Below are positions 23,819 to 33,209 of a DNA stretch of 64,000 nt, one piece after another (the first letter of the stretch is position 1; each line of letters opens with the position of its first letter). The DNA is taken from positions 306,054 through 370,053 of the forward strand of contig FN649735.1 in assembly GCA_000310025.1 (NCBI GenBank), written 5' to 3'. The notes under the pieces are model-generated. The model was not told the DNA's origin. It made no database searches and was given only the letters and a program-made list of their open reading frames with translations. Origin of the DNA: Ectocarpus siliculosus. Taxonomy: Eukaryota; Sar; Phaeophyceae; Ectocarpales; Ectocarpaceae. The position numbers were made by a program, and so were the translations under genes.

Positions 23819-24305
23819 AGGGGTACGCGGGACCAGGCGTATTAAACGAGGGGATGCAGCGTAGGCGCTCCCCAACAACCGATGAAAATTCACGCACAGA
23901 GGTAAACCAGTATCTAGCGTGGAGGTTGAACAGAAGGGGTGCACAGGACCAGGTGTATCAGATGAGGGGATGCAGCAAAGGCGCTCCCGACAGCCGATGA
24001 AAACTTACGCACAGGGGTAAAACAGTATCCAGCGTGTCGGCTGAAGAGAAGGGGTACACAGGACCCGGTGTATCAAAGGAAGGGATGCAGCACAGGCGCT
24101 CCCGGCAGCCGATGAAAACTTACGCACAAGAGGTAAAGAGTATCTAGCGTGTCGGCTGAAGAGAAGGGGTACACAGGATCCGGTGTATCAAAGGAGGGGA
24201 TGCAGCACAGGCGCTCCCCGCGGTCGAGTGAAAACTCACGCACAGGGGTAAAACAGTATCCAGCGTGTCGGCTGACAAAAAGGGGGTACACGGGACCCGG
24301 TGTAT
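23819..24305. repeat. ~116-bp tandem array, about 4 units
   Basis: The landmark AAGGGGTACACAGGACC-type sequence recurs at about 23820, 23936, 24051, 24166 and 24283, giving a spacing of 115-117 bases. The middle two units are nearly identical and the outer ones more diverged, as expected for growth by unequal exchange. It lies inside the outer LTR element. Confidence 0.85.
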
Positions 24306-24351
24306 CAAAAGTTACAGACACCGGCGCAGGTGAAATTGTGCTGGCGTCAAC

Positions 24352-24552
24352 ATGAGGTGGAACTGGGGAGGGGAGGACACAAATGTAGGTGACATTTCCG
24401 TTGTTGCTGCTGGTAGGTGTGGACCCATGTACCAGATACATCACCTTGTGTGCGTGAGGTGGAAATGGGGAGGGGAGGACACTGTTATACTGCTGTAGGT
24501 GACATTTCCGTTGTTGCTGCAGGTAGGTGTGGACCCATGTACCAGACGTATC
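24352..24552. repeat. Direct duplication of ~100 bp
   Basis: Two copies share GAGGTGGAA(C/A)TGGGGAGGGG and TAGGTGACATTTCCGTTG, ending at ACCCATGTACCAGA. The second has a short extra segment. It directly follows the 116-bp array. Confidence 0.75.
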
Positions 24553-25467
24553 CACCTTACTGAGGGATTCGCAGTAGCAAGGCGTCTCCACAATCTATAT
24601 CAGTGTTTGTCTTGTAGAAGGGGAGAAGCCCCATGATGAGAATCACTGTGTTTGTCTGTAGGAGGAAAAGAAGCCTCAGCAATGACAAGTTCTCGATGCA
24701 GTATATAGTCAAGCGTGTTTTCCGCGAGCGTTGAATGAAGGAGGTATTGTGTGTGGCGTACCACTCGCAGCAAAGAGCGAGGGAGGTTATCGCACGACAT
24801 GATGGACCGCAGTTTTCTTCGAGTGAGGGAGAGCAGCCATACCGACGCGTGCTGTATGACGGGTGAGAATTGGAACTTTGTTTTTTCTGAGAGTCTAAGA
24901 GTTGTGTGTGAGCAGGCTGAAGTTTGAATTTCTGAGAGTCGGAGTAAGAGTTGTATGCAAGAAGGCTTATCATGCTTGATGTGTTTGACAAAACAGCTGT
25001 CCCAGGATGATAGCATTTACCACCGACCCCGGGGGCGCGCGATGCGCCGGAATCAAGGGGGAGGGAGGAAGTTAGGTGCTCAGATCATCGATAGTTGTTC
25101 GTCGAGCGGGGAGGGCAAGTAGGAGTAAATCGCAACAGACTTTTGTTTGGGCTTTGTTGGAGTAAAATCGTGGCAGTGGCTGCAGACTTTTTGGACTTTG
25201 TTGGGTACTAGGGGAAATGTGATATTGAAACGTGGCGGGAAGTTTACCCGGATCGATGACGTTGTCGGAGTTATCCTGTTTGCGTCTCTATCTTGCTTTT
25301 TAGTAGTACCATCCTTTGGAGGGAGGGGTTTTGACCCGGTGGCCGGGTTTCCCCTTAGGTTTTTATTGATTTGTTGTTTTTGCGGAAAAAACCTGACTTG
25401 AGGTGGCGGAAGCACGCATCCCACAGAAGAAGTGGTTAGTTACTTTAGTGTAAAGAACCAGGGAGGG
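24553..25467. other. 3' internal part of the outer element
   Basis: No protein motif recognised. Ends with a purine tract at 25460-25467 next to the right LTR, a likely polypurine primer for plus-strand synthesis. Confidence 0.5.
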
Positions 25468-25725
25468 TGTTCGTGTGAGTGCGTATGTAGTCGGATCTGT
25501 AGACGAGATGACAGTTTCAGGTGCACTGCACATAGGTATGCGTTGGGTAGTACGACCAGAGAATGATTGTGCGGAGCCCCCACGCCAGCTGCTGTCAGCT
25601 GGCGTGCGCGTGGCACTCCCTGCTCTTTCCCCCCAACTGGGTGTGAGAGATAACAAGCATCTAAACATCAAGCACTACAATCTCTACAAAGACAACAAGG
25701 GCATACCACTTAGGGTTGACGAATA
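25468..25725 (+). repeat. Right LTR of the outer element, with intact Copia target site
   Basis: 258 bp. The bases GCACTGCACATAGGTATG at about 25523-25540 are the uninterrupted form of the site where Copia sits in the left LTR. There a single ACATA has become two. Confidence 0.9.
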
Positions 25726-25730
25726 TGGAC

Positions 25731-26247
25731 ATGGACCATTATGCACGCCCCCCCCCCCCCCCCCCGCGGACCCACCAGGTAAATATAGGTATATATGTCT
25801 TGAATTAGTTTTCGCGCAAATCCTTGACGACACAACACAGACAGACAGGTAGATGACAGTGTAGCAAACATCCAACCTATCCAATCGGGTAAGATACGTC
25901 TCACCTGTACAGTGACAGATTATTAGCAACTTATGTCTGTCTGTGGAGTCGATATCCGTAAGGAAGGGCAATCAAGCAGCATCACAATCCTAGCAAGCAA
26001 CTTCCAACTTCCAAAGCGTCACATAGCATCCACAGCAACCTCCACAATCAGCATATTAGGTTCAGCACTCACAATGGGCGGCAATGGCAAGGGTAAGGCT
26101 CAATCGATCAATCGCTTTGAGGGCGGTGTTGAGTGAAACACCTGGGATATGGTTTGGGGGAACCCACCGAGGAAGAGGCGTTTGCCCCCAGGGGTCAGGG
26201 GACATGTACCCTGGACCCCTCCAGCAGGCTGGATCGGGAGGCATATT
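25731..26247. other. Spacer between LTR elements, with a C homopolymer
   Basis: Holds a run of about 19 C near 25747-25765 and CA/AGACAGACAG tracts. No gene is supported. Confidence 0.4.
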
Positions 26248-26895
26248 GGTCTGTCTGATTCCCCATCATGTCAGCCTACGCCCTCCGGATCCTCGCGACC
26301 ATACGAAGTATCCATCATCGTACTTACACGATTATGCTAAAGTACGGGCGATCCGGTTCCCACACCACTCCTCACTTCCTTGTTAGTCCACAAAGACATG
26401 AACTGGTGAAGAGTCCCGATCTTGGACCACGAGAAAACCATCTTGACTCTAGTGGAAAAGGAGACGACGACTCTAAATCTCACAATAGCTCCATTCTTCG
26501 TCAATCGGTACGATGACGGCGGTGCAAAAGGTATAGTCCGAAGGAGATTTCGCGCGGTAATCCACTGCCAGTACACACCCCCAGTCTGCCAGACAGACAG
26601 TCAGCAGGCTCACAGCAGTGGCATACGCATCGGTCGCTACTGAGGCAGAGAAGGAAGGACGGGCAGCCACTCCCATGCCAACGTCCATCTCTCGCTTCGT
26701 GAGCTCCTCCCAGTCGGCGACAGGGTACTCCACTCGCCAGTAGGGCTCATACTAGTCGAAGACGGTGACTTTGAAGACCTTAGGCCGGCCCTCGTTGTCG
26801 AAAGAGTCGCAAGGCGTTCTCTCGACTCCACTTCATGTGCGCCCCGGGTGGGCGGTCCGACAGGCCCTGACGAAGCATCCTCACCATGATAGTCC

Positions 26896-28511
26896 TCATA
26901 CGCCGCGTGAAAGACGTCGAGTTGCACGGGCGAGAAGCTGTCTCGTCTCGTCTTCAGTTAGCCAGGGCGACGCTCCGTCTTGGTAGCGGCCCTGACACTC
27001 CCAAGACCATGTGTTGCAGGTACCACGGAAGGCCTTCCTGTCCAACAGTGTGTACAGGGGGACCGCGACGACAGAGATGTCAGCGAGGCCGAGGTCAGCT
27101 GACCACACGAGGTGTACGTACTTATCCTCGAACGGGAGTTGGAGGTGGTGGGGTCGCGCGTGGTGCATCATGAGATCGGCGGCCGCGACTCGGCGTTGGC
27201 ATACCCGTCGCCCGTTCAGTTGAATCTTCAAGCTCAAGCGGTCTCGGATGATGTGGGTGACCCTCCGCGGGCCAGTGTAGTGGTCGTGCGCCAGCTTCGG
27301 GTCGTGGTTGTCGCGGTGGAGAGTGTTGCTTGCCTCCTTGACTAAGATGAGACTTCTGACTACGACCTTAGCACCCGGCGACTCCCGCACCACGTTGGCG
27401 TTGTGGCGCTTTCGCTGTCGGTTGTGCGCCTCATGGGGTCCTGTGAGGAGTTCTTGCGTCATTCTCTGTTGGCCCGCAATCGCCTTCTCAAGTCCCTAGC
27501 CAAAAGAGTCGTCGTCGAGGGCTTGGGTCATGGCGTCGATGTGGCTACGCGGCTCCCGACCAAAGAGTATTCGGTATGGTAACGCGCCCCAGGGAGGGAC
27601 GCGTCTGGCGTGACCCGGTTGATCCAGGTGGCGACGGGGACGAAGTCATCCCATCGCCGGGGCCATGAAGTACACAGCTGAGTCAGGGTCTCGTGAAGCC
27701 ACCGCCCCAGCCTCTCTACTGCTGCCTGTGCCCGCGGGTGGTTGGTTGAGCTGTAGTTCAGGGCTACTCAAAGCCAGCGACACTGGTACTTCATCACTTC
27801 CGCCGTGAACTCGCTTCCAGGGTCGCATCGGATCGAGAGCGGCACACCGAAAACATGAGGAGGAGTCCTAGCAATTTGTGGCTGGCACCAACTGCTTCCT
27901 TCGACGGCAGAGGAAAGTCGGTGAGGAACTTGGACGCTTGGTCAACGACGACGAGTAAGTACCGGTTACCGTTGTCGGAAGACATCTTCATGTCCTGGAT
28001 ATTCATCTCGAGGACTTCCCATGGTTGGAGAAGTCGGACCGGTATCATGGCGTCGCTTCCGCCGGCGGCACTTGCTGGACAGGACATAGGCGCGGGCGTC
28101 TTTCTTGAGGGTGGGTCAGTGGCAACTACTCTCGGTAAATATCGTCGTGCGCGCGGTCCCCGGGTGGCCGTACGTGCCGTGAATCAGGCCTAACACCGCC
28201 GGCACGAGTCGTCTGGGCACCGCAATCGCGTACGCTCAGCCCCACGGTACGTGCCAGAGCAAGTCGTCGTCGGCAAGGACATACTCGGTGTCCTCTCCTC
28301 GTCCTGCGTCTAACTCGCTCCGCAGTGGCTGCAGCGAACAGTCCTGCCGCTGCGCTTCCACGAGTTTCACGGCGTCTCGCAGGGTGTCCTCCATCCGCGC
28401 TAGCTGGGCGGAGAGTCCACGGCGTAGCTCCGGCGTGTCCAGCGGAAGGTGGTCATCCGAAGAGCGTTCCTCGGGATGAGGCAGCGGGGTACTGCTGGCA
28501 CGGTTTACCAC
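26896..28511 (-). pseudogene. Gypsy integrase
   Basis: The H2C2 zinc region is readable as HGTYGHPG and a later paired-Cys stretch around 28080-28200. The core begins LEMNIQDMKMSSDNGNRYLL (first Asp) and continues VVVDQASKFLTDFP. The second Asp lies in a CDPGSEF-like motif and the Glu in an ERLGRW-like motif, after a frame change near 27850. The C-terminal part (26896-27462) resembles the basic, β-rich tail that follows Gypsy integrases. At least three frame breaks are needed to read it through. Confidence 0.75.
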
Positions 28512-29368
28512 CGGTACCGGGGCAGTCGTCGATGCCGGAGGAGGCAGCGGTGAAGCCGATGGTGCGGCGAGGGCGGCGTCGGTTCTGGCGGCGGCAGCGG
28601 CGGTGGCGGCGGCAACGGCGGTGGCGGCGACGTCGGCGAGGGCGCCGGCTCTGGTGGAATCGTCGGCACCGAGCGTCGGGCCGGTGCCTTCCCCGTCGAC
28701 GAGGCCCGGGTTGTTCCACCACGACGCGTGCGATTGGCGGCCGGTGTGGCGTCCGTCGGTTTCTCCGGGGGAGTAGCGGCCGGTGGCTCAGCCGGAGGGG
28801 GTGCTGCCCGGCGGGCTACTCCTCGTGTGACCCTGGATATGACAACAAAGCCCGGCTCCTCGACGCTGGCGTCCTCGATCGGGGCCGTGGGTGCTTCGTT
28901 CCCGCCCATTGCTCCCTCTTCGTCCGTGCTGGGGCGCTGCTGCGCACGGGTGTCCACCACGCCGTAGATGCCGAGCGCACTGACCGCTTCTTGGAGCATG
29001 GCTGGCAGCGTGAACTCCTCGAGCGCCCACGCGGACTCCTCGTGCACCCACCCAGCGTCGATACGCCGAACAGTAGGCGGGATGTGCAATTCGGCTTGGG
29101 TCGTGGTGAGGTTCATGAAATCAGCCCATGACAGGTCTTCGGCGTCGACGAGAGGCGCGTCGTCAGTGGGGTGGGGATGGTACTCCTCCGGCAGTGGTCG
29201 ACGGCCCATGACGTACCCATGGGTGAGGGTGATCGTGGGTGCGGAGAAACTGAATACTCCCTTGTCGCCGGGTGGCCGTTTCAGGAAGAAGTGGCCCTCA
29301 CGCCCCAAGAAAGTGCCTACCGTGCGGTGGGTGTGGCGGTCGCCCGCTGCTGTAGGCGGAGCTTCCAT
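28505..29368 (-). CDS. Pro-rich spacer protein region between RNase H and integrase
   Basis: An open frame of 287 codons on the element strand. The first ~170 residues look globular (LTHGYVMGRRPLPEE, DLSWADFMNLTTTQAELHI) and the rest is Pro/Ala/Thr-rich with PPPPLPPP runs. Gypsy elements usually have only a short linker here. I do not recognise the globular part. It may be an extra pol domain or a relic of captured coding sequence. Confidence 0.4.
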   Translation of the reverse strand: MEAPPTAAGDRHTHRTVGTFLGREGHFFLKRPPGDKGVFSFSAPTITLTHGYVMGRRPLPEEYHPHPTDDAPLVDAEDLSWADFMNLTTTQAELHIPPTVRRIDAGWVHEESAWALEEFTLPAMLQEAVSALGIYGVVDTRAQQRPSTDEEGAMGGNEAPTAPIEDASVEEPGFVVISRVTRGVARRAAPPPAEPPAATPPEKPTDATPAANRTRRGGTTRASSTGKAPARRSVPTIPPEPAPSPTSPPPPLPPPPPLPPPEPTPPSPHHRLHRCLLRHRRLPRYRW

Positions 29369-29700
29369 CTGGCCACCTTCGCCGACAGCTATTTGAGGGA
29401 GTTGTGCGGGTACAGCTTGACTACAACCGCGAAGACCCGCTGTTTCCGGTGGGCATTCCTACATCCATGGCGTGTAGGGTGGCCCCCTTGACGAAGAACC
29501 GAGCCTGCTCCAAAGTCGGTCGCAGGCGGCCCTTCCACGCCGGTGTCCTGAATAATCCCGCCGGGCACTCCAGGAGCAGCAGCTGCGCCCTGGAGGTGGT
29601 GAGGGTGTCCATGACGGTGGCGGCCTGGGTGGCCGCCGTGTCGCTGCGGCGGTGAGGGTCGTGGCGTCGGCACGCGTCGCCGATGAGGACTTTAGGTCGG

Positions 29701-30260
29701 AGTTCGGTCAGTACCTACTTGCAGTGGCGGCCAACAAGCGGAGTACGGACTAGACGGACGTCTTTACTCCCAGCCGTTTGCTCTCACACACTCCAGCGTG
29801 GTCCAGTCCGGCTCGATGGCGGGGTCGACTCGTAGCAGGCCTTCGAGCGCCAGCGGCGCTCCGTCGGCACCCCAGCCCACAACAACGGCTCGGGGCAGCC
29901 GGGGGGGCAGGGCGGTCCAAACGTCCTCGTATCTCTGGAGGCGGTGACAGTCGTCGCTTTCCAGGAGCTCCGGTGTTAGCTAGGGGGCATAGAAGACGGG
30001 CAGCGGCGGCACCGCCGCGAGGTGGCATGCCTCGGTCGGCCCAAGCGCAACGAGGGAGACGCCATCAAGTATCTTCTCGTCCTCCACCTCTGCTCGAATT
30101 TCCGCGGTCGCGTCGAAGGGCGGCGGGTCGGTCTCCTCCCGTGGCGTCGGAGGCGCCAACGTCACGAGCGGCACACCGTCGAGCACAGGTCCCGCCGGGC
30201 CCTGGTTGCCCAGCGGGCGGGAGGTGTCGTCAAGGAAGGATGTGTCGACGGGCGGCTCTG
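29701..30260 (-). repeat. Inverted repeat arm 1 (native orientation)
   Basis: About 560 bp, matching 31126-31686 in reverse complement with perhaps one or two differences. This arm continues the RNase H frame on the minus strand (through SFLDDTSRPLGNQGPAGPV), so it is the original copy. Confidence 0.9.
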
Positions 30261-31126
30261 GTGCGCCTTTGCGGCGCAGGCGCGACAACGCGTCGGGCGC
30301 CATGCGGTCTTCACCTTTCCGCCATCTGGGCTCGATATCGAACTGCATCAACCGCAACGCCCACCTGCGCATTTTGGAACACAGGCTCTGGCTGGTGAAC
30401 ATCCAGGTCAGGGCGGCGCAGTCAGTGACGAAGGTGAAGCGCCGGTGCTACAGGTACGTGCAAAACTGCTCGGCGCCCCTTAGAGCACCCCGAAGACCTC
30501 GCGGTCGTTGGGGGAGAGCCTCTCCTCCGTTCGTGTGAAACGGTGGCTGGTGTAGCCTAGTGGGGCCTCACGGTTCTCGACGGCCTGCGTGAGCATCGCT
30601 CCTGCGGCGAGTTCGCTGGCGTCCGTGCGCAGGGCGAACGGTACGCTTCAGTACGGTACCGCCAGCACCGGGTGGGTGACCAGTGCTTACTTTGATGATG
30701 GCTTGGAATGCTGCGGTCAGGGCGGGGGCCCACGGTACGCGACGATGGCGCGCTCGCTTCGAGCATAACGTCTTGTCCCGCAGGAGACCAGTGATTGGTG
30801 TCGTGAGGGCACTGAAGTCCGGTGCGAACCCCTGGAGGAAGCCGGCGAACCAAAGGAACGCTCGCACCTCCCCGACCGTCGCCAGCATCTCAATTTCCTG
30901 TACGGCCTTGATCTTGGACGGCACCGGCCGCACACCCGACCTGCCGACCATGGCTCCCATGAATTCCACCTCCGACATGCAGAACATGCACTTGCTGAAG
31001 TGCACCGAGTACCCCGCCCCGTGGAAAACCTCCTCGATGAGGGTAAGATGCTCCTCGACGGTGGCGCTGTGCAACAGGAGGTCGTCCAGCCAGCGTTCGA
31101 CGCGGCGCGGCCCTCGCTGGAACATC
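29980..31126 (-). pseudogene. Gypsy reverse transcriptase (C-terminal half) and RNase H
   Basis: The catalytic box reads RWLDDLLLHS, followed by FSKCMFCMSEVEFMGAMV, VRAFLWFAGFLQGFAPDFS and TTPITGLLRDK, the classic Gypsy sequence after the active site. RNase H ends with RRWALRLMQFDIEPRWRKG and MAPDALSR. The part of RNase H between about 30402 and 30650 needs frame changes. Confidence 0.85.
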
Positions 31127-31686
31127 AGAGCCGCCCGTCGACACATCCTTCCTTGACGACACCTCCCGCCCGCTGGGCAACCAGGGCCCGGCGGGACCTG
31201 TGCTCGACGGTGTGCCGCTCGTGACGTTGGCGCCTCCGACGCCACGGGAGGAGACCGACCCGCCGCCCTTCGACGCGACCGCGGAAATTCGAGCAGAGGT
31301 GGAGGACGAGAAGATACTTGATGGCGTCTCCCTCGTTGCGCTTGGGCCGACCGAGGCATGCCACCTCGCGGCGGTGCCGCCGCTGCCCGTCTTCTATGCC
31401 CCCTAGCTAACACCGGAGCTCCTGGAAAGCGACGACTGTCACCGCCTCCAGAGATACGAGGGCGTTTGGACCGCCCTGCCCCCCCGGCTGCCCCGAGCCG
31501 TTGTTGTGGGCTGGGGTGCCGACGGAGCGCCGCTGGCGCTCGAAGGCCTGCTACGAGTCGACCCCGCCATCGAGCCGGACTGGACCACGCTGGAGTGTGT
31601 GAGAGCAAACGGCTGGGAGTAAAGACGTCCGTCTAGTCCGTACTCCGCTTGTTGGCCGCCACTGCAAGTAGGTACTGACCGAACTT
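31126..31686 (+). repeat. Inverted repeat arm 2, inserted within reverse transcriptase
   Basis: Reverse-complement copy of 29701-30260. It sits between the N-terminal and catalytic halves of the reverse transcriptase and interrupts the gene. Near identity of the arms means either a recent event or a misassembly of two overlapping copies. Confidence 0.9.
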
Positions 31687-32121
31687 CGACCCGGCGACGG
31701 GTGTCGCCCAGTGGGCCGAGAAAACGGCGGGGATACGTCGTGAGGCCGAAGTCCCAACGCGTGAACCCGTACAGCCGCCCCGAGCGCTTCTGAAGACCGT
31801 CTTGTGGCGGTCGGCTTCCTTGATGGAGAGCTGGTGGTAAGCCGAGGGAAAATCGAGCAGCGTGAAGCAGTTGCTACCATAAATGCGATGGTGAATCGTC
31901 GCCAAAGTGCGGAGTCCCCCGCTATCTTTCTTAGTGACAGCGTTGAGGTGGGGGGGAGTGGACGGTAACGCGGTTGTTACCGTCTTTCTTCTTGACGATG
32001 GATGTCCGGCTGCACCATGAGGATGTGGAGCGCACCGAGAATGGGGACCGACGCATCGTCTCCAGGCGAGGCCGAGGCCTCCTTCGTGCTGCCAACCCCG
32101 GTGATAGCGGCGTTGCACCAA
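31687..32121 (-). pseudogene. Gypsy reverse transcriptase, N-terminal half
   Basis: Readable as NAVTKKDSGGLRTLATIHH, then FTLLDFPSAYHQLSIKEADR with the first catalytic Asp, then KTVFRSA. Frame changes follow before the inverted repeat arm cuts the gene. Confidence 0.8.
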
Positions 32122-32516
32122 TGTCGATCATCGGCACGGCGATACTGCCGCTGGTCTTTCCGCCGGTGGACCTCGTCTTCCGCGCGCGCGTTCGTATCGT
32201 GGAAGGACTGCCGTTTGGTCTGATCCTGGGTGCGGCCTTCGTGCGACACTAGGGCAGCATAATCGACTTTGACCGAGCGGGCGCCTTCAAGCCCACGAGG
32301 GACTCCCGCGGCGTACTCCTCCTGCCCCCAAAGCCGCCGACGAACCCACGGCCGTGGCGGACCGCCTGCACGCGCTACAACCGGCCGACGGCGACAACCG
32401 GCGCAGTGCTCCGCTCTGGCACGCCGCCAAGTTTGGCGTTCGACCCCCCGGCTGCCTCGGTGTTGAGCTAGACGGTGGTGCGGCAGCCCCGCTCCGGGCA
32501 TTCTACAAGCACGCCG

Positions 32517-33209
32517 TTACCCAGGTTTGGTGGGAGCCCTTGGACAGCAGCGCAACAGAGGCGGGGGCGGCTGCAGAGACGGCCACGTAAGCAGCATCCT
32601 CCACAGGCTCCCGCCCGCGATCTGTAGGTGCGTTCCCCGGAGAGTCCCTCGAAGAGGTGCTCTCAAGGGCACACCCTCAGGAGTGGGCCTCCGGCACGCC
32701 CTCCGGCGCCGCGGCGTCCAGATCAGCCCACCCAGCGAAGGCCTCTTCCGCATACAGGAGGTTCTCGTCGAAGTCCTCCACGGCGGCGAGGGGCCGGGAA
32801 GACGGTGGGCGTGGGTAGGCCTGAAGGGGAAGGGGGTCGTCAGTGTGCAGGTACCGACAGTAGTGGTCTTGCACCATGCGCTTGCACTGGAGTCCCCGGG
32901 CGAGGTTAAAGCAGAACTCGTGAGCCTTGATGACCTCTTGGATCGTCTTCTGGTCGGCGTCGGGTGCCGGTGCATCCACTGGCAACCGCCGGTCGCAGGT
33001 GGAGTGTCCGCGGTCGGCAGGCGGTCCCCGGGCAACGGGTGGCAGCGGGCCGTCGGGCGTCCGGCGCGGGCGCCGTGAGTCCCTCGCGTCGGCATCCGGG
33101 GCGCCGGGTTGGGGCGCTCGCTCTCACTTCCGCACGTCGGGTGGCGCCGACGTGGTTCGGTCGGCGCGGACGGCCCTTGGACGGTATCGGGGGTCGTCAA
33201 ACGCCGCAA
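32517..33209 (-). pseudogene. Gypsy gag-pol junction with a CCCH-like zinc finger
   Basis: Between about 32677 and 32985 the sequence CFNLARGLQCKRMVQDHYCR continues with YLH, giving C-x8-C-x8-C-x3-H. The ARG, C-R-Y and final H resemble CCCH RNA-binding fingers rather than the usual gag CCHC knuckle. The region is Pro-rich on both sides. It follows the capsid-like part and precedes pol, where a gag RNA-binding domain would be expected. Confidence 0.5.

Larger units (their letters stand above)
14770..25725 (+). mobile_element. Outer non-autonomous LTR retrotransposon, interrupted by a Copia element
   Basis: Both ends are the same ~260-bp LTR, beginning TGTTCGTGTGAG and ending GACGAATA. The left LTR is 14770-14836 joined to 22209-22402; the right LTR is 25468-25725. 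They differ by two substitutions and a 3-base indel. TGGAC flanks both sides (14765-14769 and 25726-25730), so this is a true 5-bp target duplication. The internal region (22403-25467) is only about 3.1 kb and has a gag-like frame but no protease, reverse transcriptase or integrase. A purine-rich tract, AGGGAGGG, abuts the right LTR, which suggests plus-strand orientation. The enzymes must come from another element. Confidence 0.85.

Noticed and set aside
25731-26247. Full LTR for the Gypsy element
   Set aside because: Only the 79-bp block at 26248-26326 is shared with the far end; no longer match was visible.
29778-30398. 206-codon plus-strand frame repeated at 30568-31608 on the minus strand
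   Set aside because: The duplication of the frame is due to the inverted repeat arms; the native coding strand of arm 1 is minus.
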